From the NCBI GenBank assembly GCA_014898415.1, contig RCTD01000032.1, positions 248,001 to 312,000 on the forward strand: 64,000 nucleotides of DNA. The letters are read 5' to 3'. Source of the stretch: Stromatinia cepivora. Taxonomy: Eukaryota; Ascomycota; Leotiomycetes; Helotiales; Sclerotiniaceae. The notes beneath the pieces are model-generated. The model made no database searches, had not been told where the DNA came from, and saw only the letters and a program-made list of their open reading frames with translations. This document shows, piece by piece, positions 47,053-59,354 of the stretch (positions are counted from its first letter, which is position 1; each line of letters starts with the position of its first letter). The position numbers and the translations under genes were made by a program.

Positions 47053-47162
47053 TGTATTTCTCCGCCATACCAAGGCCTGGCTATATATATGCACTTTATT
47101 GCCTCATTCTACAAGTCCGTGTGTATGGTGAGTGTTGAACTCTTCTATAGACTCAATTCAAC

Positions 47163-48107
47163 ATGCTGTTTTGCCACCTATCTCGTAGAGTTCTGCTCGC
47201 CCTTGCTACTACTATCTTCACAATACCTACCGCTTTAGCGGCTGCCAACGATCTAACTCTTGTCTCCGATTTCGGCTACAATCCCTCAAATGTCACAATG
47301 TATCTCTATGTTCCAACCAAACTTGCCCCCAACCCACCGATATTCGTTAATCCACATTGGTGTCATGGTACAGCTCAGGCTGCATTCTTGGGCACCCAAT
47401 TCGCAACCCTAGCAGACGCTTACGGCTACATAATGATTTTCCCCAATTCTCCAAATGCGGCGGATCAATGTTGGGACGTCTCATCCAATGCGACACTTAC
47501 TCACAATGGCGGAGGAGATTCTTTGGCCATCGTAAATATGGTCAAATACGTACTCGCTATCTACAAAGCCGATCCTAATCGCGTCTTTTCCATGGGTACA
47601 TCATCAGGGGCAATGATGACCAATGTACTTCTAGGCGTCTATCCTGATGTCTTCGCCGCTGGGTCCGCGTGGGCAGGTGTAGCATTAGGATGTTTTGCAG
47701 CCAATAGTAGTGCCGTAGATCTTTGGTCCAATGATTGCGCAACAGGCCAGATCATCAAGACAGGCTCGCAATGGAAGAGCATCGTCCAAGCTGCATATCC
47801 TGGCTACAAAGGATTTAGGCCCAAGATGTGGGTCTTACATGGTACAGCTGATACGACACTTTATCCTCAAAATCTTCAGGAAGAAATCAAGGAGTGGACG
47901 ACCGTACTGGCTCAGTCTACTACTCCTCTGACAACGAGATTGAACTGGCCGGACGCAAATTGGACAACGTGGGATTATGGATCGAAATTCAGAGCCACGA
48001 GTGCCGCAGGTGTAACGCATAACATTCCTACGAACGAAAGTGTTGTTATTGATTATTTCGATTTGAAATGTCGGGGCCCTTCATGTTACTCAAGAGTTAA
48101 GGCGTAA
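47163..48107 (+). CDS. secreted CE1 esterase (acetylxylan/feruloyl esterase)
   Basis: Carbohydrate esterase family 1 / PHB-depolymerase-like enzyme that removes acetyl or feruloyl groups from hemicellulose outside the cell. Single exon, 314 residues. Residues 1-26 are a signal peptide (hydrophobic LLALATTIFTIPTALA). The nucleophile elbow is G145-T-S147-S-G149, within SMGTSSGAMM. The acid is the Asp in HGTADTTL and the base the His in GVTHNIP. WCHGTAQ near residue 66 is the usual oxyanion-side block. There is no cellulose-binding domain. Seven-cysteine content fits disulphides. Which ester it prefers cannot be told from sequence. Promoter motifs suggest induction by xylan breakdown products. 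Confidence 0.92.
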   Translation: MLFCHLSRRVLLALATTIFTIPTALAAANDLTLVSDFGYNPSNVTMYLYVPTKLAPNPPIFVNPHWCHGTAQAAFLGTQFATLADAYGYIMIFPNSPNAADQCWDVSSNATLTHNGGGDSLAIVNMVKYVLAIYKADPNRVFSMGTSSGAMMTNVLLGVYPDVFAAGSAWAGVALGCFAANSSAVDLWSNDCATGQIIKTGSQWKSIVQAAYPGYKGFRPKMWVLHGTADTTLYPQNLQEEIKEWTTVLAQSTTPLTTRLNWPDANWTTWDYGSKFRATSAAGVTHNIPTNESVVIDYFDLKCRGPSCYSRVKA

Positions 48108-51100
48108 GCTACGGCGGGATATATGGGTAGTGTGGAGATCCGGGTTATAGTGGACCAACGCAATATGGGCAGTTATTGTAGTAAACATGGGCAATTCTTA
48201 CCGATTTCTGAGAATAGATGATGGGGAAAATGGGGTTGTAAAGGACGGCAGTGGGCTCATTTAGACAATTTGTGTGAAATAAGCTATGAAGGGTTAGATA
48301 GTGCGTGGAGGGTGTGTTTTGTAGTGAGAATGACTTTTATTTGCAGTGCTTGCCTAATCCGAAAGAAGTGGCGAAGTCAAAATCATGAAGTATTTAGTGA
48401 CTTCTGAACCTCATCATCATATGAAAGTAATGACCTGAGACCTGACTGCCTCGAATTATGCATAATGTTACAAATAAAATAAGTTTTCGCCTCTGTGTCG
48501 AACAGCTCTCTGCTAAAAGATACTATCGTGGCTAATGCAACAACTACGCTTCCCGCACATCCCCTGACGGTAACCGAATGACATCAGATAGTCCGCATTG
48601 GACGCCGATTTAAGATTCGACTAAAATGTAAATGATGGTCTGTCTAACTTACCCTCTTTGTATGCTAAACACAGTTGGTGCGCGAATGGCTAATTTCCTA
48701 AGTTTTGTCTTTCACATATGAGAGGGTTATGCGATGACGGCAGTATCGTTTAACTTAATGCATTTATATTTGTACTCGGGCGAGAAGCTTTGCTCCTTTT
48801 TATGCAGCTCTAACGTTGTACATGAGGCGTTCTGTTGCGTCGCTTGATGTGAGAATTTCAAAAGACATCAGATTGCATAATCCATCAGTACTCCAAGCTA
48901 TATGCGCCAATCCTCTTGATTTAGAACCTTGTCCTTTTAGTCCCAGATTCGATTTCTCGAGCATATAACACTCAAGAGAACCTGTCCCTTTTAGCACAGT
49001 TATTCCTATTTTCGGAAACTTCAAAGCTGAATCCTCAATGAATCAATCCCGAGGTTTGATAGCTTCATCATATGGAAACTTTTGAGCTATGGCAATCGAA
49101 TATTCACCAACCAAAAAGTTGATAGGCAACTTATCCACCATCTTTCGACGTATCGTCATGTAACATCACTCTGTAACAACAAAACCAAGAAGTTTATTGT
49201 TTCCATGGATACTTGTATCTTCCCAAATCTCTCGCCTCATGCGAGATTTGCCTCTTAATCGGATTATTGGGCAAGTTGACGAAAGTGGCAAATAAAATCT
49301 ACTGCGATAAAAGCATGATGGACATCAAAATCCAGATACAAACGACTTGATTATTGCACGCCGAGACTAAAAGTACATCCCGCACTGAAATAGTTAAACA
49401 TCAACACTGCATAACAGAAAGAAAAAGCACAGCAAACGAAATCATAAATCATAGAACCAACTACCCATTCAGTTCAGCACCTCCAAACAGATTAGCAGAA
49501 ACTCATTAATCGAAACTGAAGTCAACAAAAATGCGTGATGAGATATAAACAATAGACGCATCGTACAGAAACAAGTACAAGGAATACTGGAGACCTCAGA
49601 CCCAGTACTTACTTGATCCAACACCGAATGAAACAAAACTGATATCCCACGCCAAATAAACCCAACCGATGGACTTCTGATTCATAACGTAAGATAACTC
49701 GCCACAACAGCATCTTCAATTTGAACGAATTAGCCATCGCAATAACCACTCCGCGAAAAACTCTATACGCACAAAGAAACCTCCTTCCAAACGCACTTCT
49801 TCCAAACTTCCTCATTGTCTTCTCTCTATATAAACATTTGCTCTCCTCTCCCTATAACCAGGTGGCGTATTATTACTCTGCGGACCGGGCATCGATCGCT
49901 CCGCACCGATAAACTTCCTAATGAACAGACAAACAAATCATTCAGCTTCGTGCCTCCTTAATATCCCATCCCCATCCCCATATACATATACATATACATA
50001 CACATATACATGTTCCAACTTCATTCTTAAACATATTCCAACGGGTCCTAACCATCATCAAAAATCTCACTCACCAATTAGCAAACTCCCGATTCATCAT
50101 CATCGTCAATTTATCTGTAACAACACTTCCAAGATTGCTCTTGCTGACAACTCCACTGGTAGGAACATCCGTAACCAAGCCTCTCCGATTAGAATTGCGA
50201 AAATGTCGAACATAGGGTAGGCCATAGCGGGCGTGATCACTGGTGTGAATTAAGGATGCATATCGAATGATCAAACAACGGACCTCTGCCGACGGGGGAG
50301 GAGGCGGATTTAACCTTGGTGGTGATCGATGTGTGAGTTCGGATGGGCGGTGGGGGTTCTGATGGTGATGGGAACGGTGACCTGGCATGTTGAGGCTTTA
50401 CGAAAAGATATGATAGCAAAAGGACTTGGGTAGTTTTCCTGGATATGAGGATTTCTGATGTTGGGGTGTTCTGATACTCGTATGATGTGTGACAAGAAGA
50501 AGTATACAATCATAAATGAGAATTCTACAGAGAATCAAGGAATGTAAATATATTTCTAAATATTCCACAGCCTTACACGTAAGCCTGTGCCCTCAATATA
50601 TGCGGCTTCTGCCACCACTGGATATGATTTATCCACCATGTAACAGATCGTGATATGCGCTAGACAATGAAAGATAAGATCTTGCACATGTGTTTCAGTA
50701 ATTATGCCTCTACGTCTGCCTTCATGATACTCCTCGACATATCTATTCGATAAGAAATGATGAAGAAATAAGTCGACCCACTTAGTGACCTGAGTTTTGG
50801 GGGCTAGTTGGTACACAAGATACCCTATCCCCGCTAGTGCTTACCCAAAATCGAATTTATCTTCGTGCGAGGCTTAACGTATACACTGATACAAAGATTT
50901 TTTTTTTTTTTGAAAAGAAACAAGATGCAAAGGAAATACTTGATAGGCTAAGGATGGTTAAAATAATAGCAATACAATGGCGGCTAGAGGCTAATTCGGA
51001 GAGTTGAAACTCCGCCACTAAGCCTATTGTCATGACGCCGAATTATTTTATAATTCGCACTCAGTCTGCGGAAATTAGCCAGCTTAGACGTAAACTTGGT

Positions 51101-51601
51101 CGATAGTGAAGTCGAGTAGTATGGGGATGTTCATTTTGCTTGAGGTGTTGAGCAAGGTTGCACAGCCTCCTGCATCGATAAGCTCCAACCTGCGAGCAAA
51201 CGAACTGGCTCTAGATGAGGTAAGGAAATACAGTGTCTATTGTTTGTGAAGTGGTGAAATCCATACACCCTTGAAGGAGTCCCAATGTATCCAATAGTCC
51301 GGACTGTAATCCAACAATAAGAAACTTTGGATTCTTGAATTTATTTGAAATATTGAATTATATTTAAATATTTTAAAAAAAGTATAAAAAAAAATAATAA
51401 ATATAATTAAAATATTCAAACTATTTGAAACATTGAATTATATTCGAATATTCAAAGAGTTTCGATCATCGAAAACTTAAATCTAATCTATCGGTCCATC
51501 TTGTGAAGGATACCAGATGTACTAAAAATTACACAAATCTAGAACCCCAAATCTAGAAACCCAAACCCCTTATCCTTTACAAATGTACAGAAAAACATTA
51601 A
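48108..51601. other. 3.5-kb intergenic region, no supported gene
   Basis: Open stretches at 48800-49024, 49609-49815, 50071-50388 and 50556-50816 (all minus) carry no recognisable domain. A dinucleotide-like (CATATA) run is at 49980-50010. A T14-rich tract lies near 50898, and 51032-51050 has an inverted repeat GAATTAT/ATAATTC. An AT-rich patch at 51345-51465 contains two near copies of TATTTGAAA-ATTGAATTATATT and may be a small RIP-altered remnant. Confidence 0.55.
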
Positions 51602-53192
51602 TTACATGATGAACTCCGGACCATGATATTTGGTCTCTTCCTTCGCACTTGTTTTAGCAGCACTAATGCTTTCCAATGTTCTTTTGGGGAATCCCTCAAA
51701 AGAAATGGCGTAAGTAGCGACCGAATGAGCGATGAGCTGAGTGTTTATTAACCAAGCATCAAGAGCAAGATTTTCAATGTCATCACAGAGTTGATGGTAA
51801 CAAGGGTCAAACCAATCTCCGGCCTTGCCGCCAAACATTTCAGCTTCCTCAGCAGTCTTCACTCCTTCAGCACCGGTTGCAATTCCACCACCTGGGATGC
51901 CATTCTTGATGAAGGCATCGTAGTCGCTTCGCCCGTCGAACGGAATATATGTGTAGTTGAAATCATGAGCTTTGTACCACTCTGTATACAAATTTCTCAA
52001 CGCCTCGGACCCCGATGGATTGGCAGCATCAGTGGCATTGTACACTTGATAGGCAAAGTTCGGGGAAGCCATCATGTCGTAATCCATAAACAGTCTAATT
52101 TTTAAGTTCTCCTCGTCGGAAAGTTGGGAAACGTAGTAATCTGAGCCGAGAAGTCCCTCCTCTTCACCTGCCCACCACGCGAACCTAACACAATTGTTGA
52201 CTTCATAATTGACCAATTGAGTAGCAACCTCAAGCAGAGACAAGCTACCAGATCCATCATCGTTGATGCCTGGTCCTTCCGCAACACTGTCCGAATGTCC
52301 TCCCAACATTACGCAGTTATTTTGATCCCCTCCTTTCGTCTGAGCAATGATATTTGTAGTAGTAATAGCTTGAACCACTGCATCTATGTATGCGGACCCA
52401 TCGACAGATTTTCCTTTTTGTAATCTTTTTATGTGTGGAGCTGCTTCGTCGTCTGATATACCAAAAGTGGCAACATGATTTTCATTTGGTGCTCCCAAGG
52501 TCCCCCCAAGGGCTCCATGAGCATTGTTATAGATCACTGCAGCAATAGCACCTGCTTTACCGGCATTCGCAGATTTATCCCCGAATGCACAAGTTCCGCG
52601 GCGGATCAAAGCTATAGACCCTTTGACATCTGCGGAGTAATCCGATTCATTACAACCGTCATTGTCAACCAATACTAATGGACCAAGAACTGAACCCCGC
52701 TTATATGTTGGAGGTGTGAGACTCATGGGAATAGCAGTCTCAGGGACGGCATCACCAAGTACTAGTCGATACTCAAAAACATTGCCCATTACTGCCGGGA
52801 ATGTTTGGTTGGAGATATCATAGTAGTCACCGAGGGACGCGATGGAAGAATATATATAATCAATCGTTGATGTATGACCTGTCACGGGGAATGAGTCAAC
52901 AAAGGTTCCACGCGGCGTGGAAGATTCGAAGTAAATGGGATATACCTTGAGATCCTATAACCCTCGTGGGGTGGTTATATTCATGGACACCTTCCTCTGC
53001 GATTTTATATAGCTGATGAGCTCGTTTGAGAAGATTTTCTGTCTTTATGTCGTGTTGAAGGGAAGAAGAGTTGATCAACGATTTGGTCTTAGTACTGATA
53101 AGAGATTGAGAGCCTTGTTCTTTCAAAGGCTGCTGAATGATTGAGCTTGTAGCTAAAGATGCCGCAGCAAGGAAGAGAGTAGAACGTAACAT
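51602..53192 (-). CDS. secreted/vacuolar M28 aminopeptidase with PA domain
   Basis: Zinc aminopeptidase of family M28 (aminopeptidase Y/Ape3-like), releasing N-terminal amino acids. Two exons, 53192-52946 and 52878-51602, give 507 residues. The 67-bp intron splits a Gly codon between IGSQ and HTSTID. Residues 1-17 are a signal peptide. A PA (protease-associated) insert is seen around residues 140-220, with GSIALIRRGTCAFGDKS. The metal ligands are present in order: GGHSDS (His), NDDGSGS (Asp), AGEEEGLLGS (catalytic Glu plus ligand Glu), MDYDM (Asp) and the late CYHQLCDD (His). All expected catalytic residues are intact. It could be vacuolar or extracellular. Confidence 0.93.
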
Positions 53193-53945
53193 AATGAAGG
53201 TAATCGTGGAAATCTGCCACGTTGTTGTTGTATTGATGTTTTGATATTTTGTTGTTTTGAAGGAAGAGAGAGAGGCTGGGAATGAATGAAGCTTAAGCTT
53301 TAATGATGATTATCCCAGCCCAGATAATGTAATGCATGCATGGCGATATCGGTGTTGACAATTATTGGCGGTGAATTACACGGTGACAGGGGCAAGGGGT
53401 AAATCAGTCAGCCTCGTTTGTCTTGCTTGTGACAACGAGTCATGGTACACGTGCTACCCATTCATATTTCCTTGAGACAATGTCTCAGTGATATGAATTT
53501 GAGAATATATCCATAAGTAGAGCTATGCTATCAGTTTCAGTACACTTCATGATATTCGTCTGAGAAGATCTAACCCTCTTTATCCCTCGAAGTGGTGTGG
53601 TAAAAGGCCTATGATCTGTCTTGGAGCACCTGAGACCTGGGGCTTTTAATGTCACATTTATGATCAGGTAGGTAATCTCTTAGCCATTTACTCCACATGT
53701 ATAAATGCCAAGGTATAATACAGACATCCTCAATCCAATCCAATCGAAATCAAATTCCGTACCCATAAAATTCCTCAATGCCAATACCAAATGCGCCGTC
53801 ATGATCACTGAAATATTCGTGATTTTTTTGTCTTAGGTATTCAAATCGTTTGAGCTATTCAAATTATTTGATATGTCCAAATCACTTGAGATATCCAAAT
53901 CATTTAACCAAAGACAAAAACGTCGACCTCCCCCATACTATACAG
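53193..53945. other. intergenic
   Basis: Aminopeptidase promoter and 3' end of the histidine kinase gene. Repeated CAAATCxTTTGA-like short words occur at 53835-53915. No gene seen. Confidence 0.5.
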
Positions 53946-56900
53946 CTAAGTAACACTTTCATCCAATATGCCAACTCCAGAGTGGTTTTCACCATGTTTG
54001 CCTTCAGAAACAAAAACGCCTAAACCCGCAAGTTGTCGATCATTCATCGCCTTTTGCACCCAGTATATCAAGGTTTCTTCCAATCTTTCCTTCTCAACTG
54101 GTTTGCTCAAATATCCATCCATTCCCGCCTCGATACACTTTTCTTCATCTCCTTGAATCGCACTAGCCGTCATAGCTATTACAGGAAGGTCTTTTACTTT
54201 GCTTTTTGTCTGGTGCGCAACCGCTTTGGTTTTTGACCTGTTAGTCGAACTCTTTATTTCTGTTCTATTGCCATCCGGATTTCTCATGCTGGCGAAGTTA
54301 TTTGCAGCTTCTGGCGGCTGTATATCAAGTTCTGGGTCCTTCTCATACTCTCGATTCGTCCTTAGTATCCTTGTCGCTTCATAACCATCCATGATTGGCA
54401 TCTGCACATCCATCAAGATAATATCTGGTCTGGGCGTAGATGGTCCAGGATTGCTCAAGTAATCCAATGCTTCTCGTCCGTTCCAAACAGCTGTTGCTTG
54501 AAATCCCAAATTTCGGACGGTTTTTAATGCGATAGTTTGGTTAATTGCACTGCGGTTTGTGAGTAAGAATGAACAAGATGTGGTTTGAAGTGAATATGTC
54601 CAACGTACTTATCTTCAACAACTAGAACAAGGATCTCCGCTCGTTCTCCCAGTGAAAAATTCTGTCCACATTCTTTGTCGCCTTTTCCATTCTGTAGATA
54701 TGGAGGAACGACATGATTAGTGTGACTTGTTGAGATTTGTTGATTTATAAAATCTGGTCTATGAGGTACTGGCGTAACACCATCTAGCCGACTTGAGCGA
54801 GATTGTTTATTAGAATTATTATTAGTGAAAGAAGAGCCGAGTTTAGAAGGATCTGTAGGCTGATGAGGGTAGCGGCAATAGGAGGATATCTTTAATGGGA
54901 TTGTGAATGTGGCTGTGCTCCCAACTCCTTGCTCTGAATCAAGGGCTATAGTACCAGACATTAGAGTTGCGAGCTGGTGTTAATGTCAATATCTCCAAGT
55001 AATAAATTTAAATGATGCATCAATGTTGGTAAAAGAACACCAGAAGAATGGGAGAATGAGCTTACATTTCTTGATATAGTTAGACCTAGTCCAGTCCCCC
55101 CGTATAATCTCGCCGTTGAAGAATCCCCTTGGCTGAAGGGTCTGAATAATTTGTCCAAGGTCGTTTTGGAAATTCCAATCCCAGTATCTGTAATCACGAA
55201 ACTGACCCCAATTCTATCATTTCCAGTGCCATCTGATTGTGGTATTCTCTTGCATTTCGCGCTTATCTTGATAGATCCGTTCTCCGTAAATTTTAACGAG
55301 TTAGTTAACAGATTTGATAGTACTTGTCTGATTCGTCCCGGGTCTCCCAGGACTTCCAGATTTTCGTCAACCTCGTTTTCGTAAGTAAATCCCAAATTCT
55401 TCTGATTCGCAAAAATGCTCAACAATTTACATAACTCTCCCACGGTGGAACAAAGATTGAAAGGAACTTCTTCAATGTCGAGACGGCCGGATTCGATTTT
55501 GGAAAAGTCGAGAATGTCATTGACAATAGTCAGGAGGGCTCGTCCAGAAAGTTGGATACTGGACACGTATTCGCGTTGCGAAGATGTCAAAGTTGTGTCT
55601 TCACTGAGTAGGTCCACCATACCAATTATACCCTGATGTTATTAGCACAATTTGGCAAAAAAAGCAAGGGACTTACAGCCGTTGGGGTACGCATCTCATG
55701 CGACATCTTTTGGAAACTGTTAACAATTTATAAATTTTGTTACGGGGCTCCGATAACTCACGTTGGCCAAGAATCGACTTTTCATTTTAGATGAATCTTT
55801 AGCTGCTTGTTCCTCAATCATCAACCTCGTGTTATCCATCTCTAATTGCGCCCGTTTTTCAACGTCCGTGATATCAATACTCAATCCCAAGCAACCAATG
55901 ACCTTTGGTACTTGTCCGCCATCATCACTGCTATGTTCGAGATCTGCTACTAATCGTGTTCGGTAACTTCGATCTCCTATTTTTTCTTCACACGTTGCCA
56001 TCTCTACTTTTCCGGCCAGGATCTCGAGGATAGAATTCTCATGACCTGGAAGCATATTAGTATTGATGGATGATTTTTGCAGATGAGTAGGTGTAAAAAC
56101 CAACCTGGTAACCCCCCTGGCTGCGTGCTTTGCATAATTTCGATGATATCTTTTCCAATCAGATTTGCCTTGCTTTCACACAAATTTTCAGGCTTAGTGC
56201 CCCATAACATCCCCCCTTCTGCCATAGTAACCAACTGATTCTCATCCACACAAAACAGGCTAACTTCAGCATGAGCCAGAACTGTCAACATTTGATGTTT
56301 GTTCCTCTTAGCGTCAATTCGCGACATCACGATATCAGTGATGTCTGTATTTGTTCCATACCACTTCAAAACATTCCCGTTGTCATCAACTAGTGGCTGT
56401 GCTCTCGTATGCATCCATCTATATACTCCATCGTGCCTTAAATACCTTACCTCAACCTCGCATTGTTCACGTGTGCTTCGACCTTCTTCCCATTTTTTCA
56501 CAAGGAAAGACCAATCATCCGGATGAATCGTACGTCTATACCCGGTATCAAGACATTCTTCTTTAGACATGCCTGTGTATTCATACCACTATGCCGTACG
56601 TTAGTTCGGGAGGAAACATGAGCAATTCTTGCGAATCATCCTTACCCGCTTAGAGTACCAGTCGCCATAGCCGTCTGGCGTTGTGGTCCACACCAGATGC
56701 GGCATCAAATCACAAATCGTTTCATGACTTTGGAGTAGGTTTTGTTGTTTCTCCATCAGGTAATCTCCAAATTCTTGAATTTCTTCGCACCAGCAAATTG
56801 CCCCTAAGAAGGCTCCAGCCCCGTCGTAGAGGCATTCTCCCGTAACTACGGTTGTTATGCGATCTCCGCTTGTGGGATGTACAATTCCGCATCTATAATC

Positions 56901-57728
56901 AGCGAAGGGTTGTTGGGTTCTTGCCAACACCACTCCGGGATATTCTTCAGATGGTAGTTGACGGGTGAATGCTTCATCCCATATTTGTAGTGCATCTCGA
57001 AACATAGCCCCTTCGCAGCCATTCTCTCCTCCCATACAATCCCCTAGGATCTCTCGAACTTTGCGATTTGCTAAGTAATATTCTCCATCTGCAGTCAGGA
57101 GAAATGCCGCTGTGTCAACATTATCGAACACTGCCTTTCGGAGAGCACAGAAACTCTCATCTTTCATAAGCGATGTTGGTTTCTTTTTATGACTATTTTC
57201 TTCGTTTGTCTTTGATGTTGATTCTGACCCCGAATTGACCGAACTCCCTTCCATACGCGTCGATGATTCGAAGGAGAGAATGAAATGAAGACCATGATCC
57301 CCATTCAAAACCTCGGTGCAAACTCGAAAGCTTCTTTTCTGATTATTCACCAGGACCTGAAGTCCATCACGCAAACTCGGGTCTCTATCATTTAGTGAAG
57401 AAGTATCGCCAGGTCGAAGGAGCTCTATATCATTTAGAACCGACGCCCACGATCGATCATCCCGTAATTTGACACCAAGTTCATCCAAATCCTTTCCTAT
57501 TATTCCACTCTCATCACCCCTCAAAGAGTCTGTGCTGCTTAACAAAGCCCCTGCTTTCCAATTTGTCCATAGCGCTTTCCAATGCTGATCTAGTACTAGC
57601 ACAGGCGTAGGCAAACGTTTTAATATAGATAGTGGGAAGTCAACATCGAATTGGCTTGGATCTGGCCACCGAGATCCACTGGTATGATTTCTGCTGTGCA
57701 TCATCTTCCACGTTGTAGTCGCCGGCAT
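53946..57728 (-). CDS. PAS-domain hybrid histidine kinase, seven exons
   Basis: Two-component sensor feeding a phosphorelay. Exons: 57728-56646, 56588-56105, 56045-55762, 55706-55677, 55632-55066, 54973-54609 and 54549-53946; 1138 residues. Every junction restores a conserved motif. PAS-like segments occur near residues 30-60, 205-240 and 340-380, the last with a PAC block (YRWMHTRAQP). The kinase core has the H-box with H620 (SHEMRTP, on a 30-nt exon), N-box (LLTNSLKFTENG), G-boxes (DTGIGI, GGTGLGL). The receiver starts VVEDN-AINQ; its phospho-acceptor is D985 (IILMDVQMPIMDG), with MTAS and LSKP following. The receiver carries an unusual insert of about 50 residues before VIAMTAS. There is no membrane segment, so it is probably cytosolic. 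Fungal class not assigned. Confidence 0.92.
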
Positions 57729-58883
57729 TGGTAAGATGTGCTCGAAATCAGATATCTTAGCTAGTCTGCTTGTTTTTGAGATACATACTTTAGCACATCA
57801 TTTAAACATTTGAAAAGGGGTTAGATTGTAGCAGATGGGGAATAAATCCGAAATACACATTTGTATATGGTATGCATCGGAGGAAACTCACGCTTGAACT
57901 AGCGGTTCACTGAAGGTTAAGGGTGCGGGGTGTTTTTCGTTCGGACTTCTAAGTCTTCTGTTGATAAAATCCTACTGTTGAGCTTCATTTGAAGCTGCCA
58001 ATGTGTACTTCTGTATTTGAAATATTCATCAAGTTCAATCATGGACTAGGAAATAGAATTGAGAATATGGGGACTTGACTAAACATAAAGAAATGCTTTA
58101 ATTCTGGTACCATAAGACCATAAGAGATCGCCACTCACACAACTTTCTTCTAGAGTTATCATGACGAACCAACATGGTAACCGAATCAAGTTCTAGACTC
58201 TGTACTAGCCTTAGAATAAGAGAAAATCACCAGCATGATTTCCTCTATCAGCAATACACTACTGCTACCCTTGAACGCTTGGAGCATTAGAGCACTATAA
58301 ACTATTATAGTATTGATCTTGGAACTAATCTGTTATTCTTGCATGTTTGGTATATCAATTTTGTCTCCATTTTAAGTGATTGAACCCTCCAGTATCCCAA
58401 GATCTGGGGGATTCACTAATTGGATCTGCATCTAACATGAATGGATATTGGCTCCACGTTTTGTTCTAGACAGGTACTGTGCATTGGTACAGGTCCTAGG
58501 TAATGCCAGCCCTTTCTGAGATGGAATAGAATGATTCAAATATTCAAGATCATCAATACAAATGTCAAAGCACAGTAGATTCTTCAAGTGGACGGGGAAA
58601 TAAAATTTATGAAATAAGACGGCTTGGGAGCCAGACAAAGGTAGTCGCAATAGCATAGTTCACCGCTTTTCCTACTCCACATGAATACTGCCGGGCCCGA
58701 GGTTTAAGCGTAACTTCGATTTTATAAGTGAGATGTGAGTGTGTAAGAGAAGCCCAGGAAATTCCGATTCTATCACGATTCAGACCATAGGGTGAGTTCC
58801 CAAAGCTCTTCTATAACATGTTGTTTTCGGAACTAAATTTCAAGCAGCGAACTCCATATCCTGCCTCATCTAAATAGTACACT
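57729..58883. other. divergent intergenic region
   Basis: Promoters of the histidine kinase (-) and the Coa6-like gene (+). The 58432-58656 minus open stretch has no motif. Nothing else recognised. Confidence 0.55.
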
Positions 58884-59354
58884 ATGGGTCTTTTCTCATC
58901 CTCATCCTCGGCATCTTTACCACCTCCAAAAATTGGCGTAGATGGCGCACCGATAGCTCCTGACCGCACACAAAGATCTCGGTGCTGGGAAGCTAGGGAT
59001 GCTTATTTTAAATGTCTGGACAAGGCGGAAATCATCGATAGTATCACGGAGAAGGACAAGGCGGAAAAGGCATGCGCGGTAGAGAGTAGAGGATTTGAGA
59101 GTAACTGCGCTATGAGTTGGGTGAGTTTTCTTGATCGGAAGCTGAGTCTAAGAGGGAGGATTCATAAAGGGCGGGCAGAAGAGTGCACAACAGAAAGAGC
59201 TGAGCTAACTTTGATTGTGTGGGAGGTCCAATACTTCAAGAAACGAAGGGTCATGGAATACCAGCGCGATCAAACGTTGCGAAGATTGAAAGCTGAAGGG
59301 GCTCAGGAGATGCCAGGACAGATAGGACCTCCAGGTCCGGGGCAACGCCCATGA
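58884..59354 (+). CDS. coa6: Coa6-like CHCH protein, cytochrome oxidase assembly
   Basis: Small twin-cysteine protein of the mitochondrial intermembrane space (COX6B/Coa6 family), involved in copper delivery to cytochrome oxidase. Two exons, 58884-59120 and 59226-59354, give 121 residues. The intron (GTGAGT...GCTAAC...GGGAG) joins SNCAMSW to VQYFKKRR. The cysteines are C34-x9-C44 and C64-x10-C75, the Coa6/Cox6b spacing; RCWEARDAYFKCLD is characteristic of Coa6. Without splicing the frame also stays open, which would insert 35 unrelated residues; the Coa6 family continues directly from W to the FKKRR block, so I favour splicing. The tail is Gly/Pro-rich. Confidence 0.88.
   Translation: MGLFSSSSSASLPPPKIGVDGAPIAPDRTQRSRCWEARDAYFKCLDKAEIIDSITEKDKAEKACAVESRGFESNCAMSWVSFLDRKLSLRGRIHKGRAEECTTERAELTLIVWEVQYFKKRRVMEYQRDQTLRRLKAEGAQEMPGQIGPPGPGQRP

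Larger units (their letters stand above)
45903..47162. other. intergenic, promoter of the esterase gene
   Basis: Contains the (CATTCTATT)14 array (46202-46327) and the esterase promoter motifs listed separately. No gene recognised. Confidence 0.6.

Noticed and set aside
50071..50509. Overlapping minus-strand ORFs, His/Pro-rich
   Set aside because: Low-complexity, no splice-supported model, no family; both frames open to a similar degree.
50556..50816. 86-codon minus-strand ORF
   Set aside because: Reads somewhat protein-like but lacks any motif or splice partner; kept only as a possible remnant.
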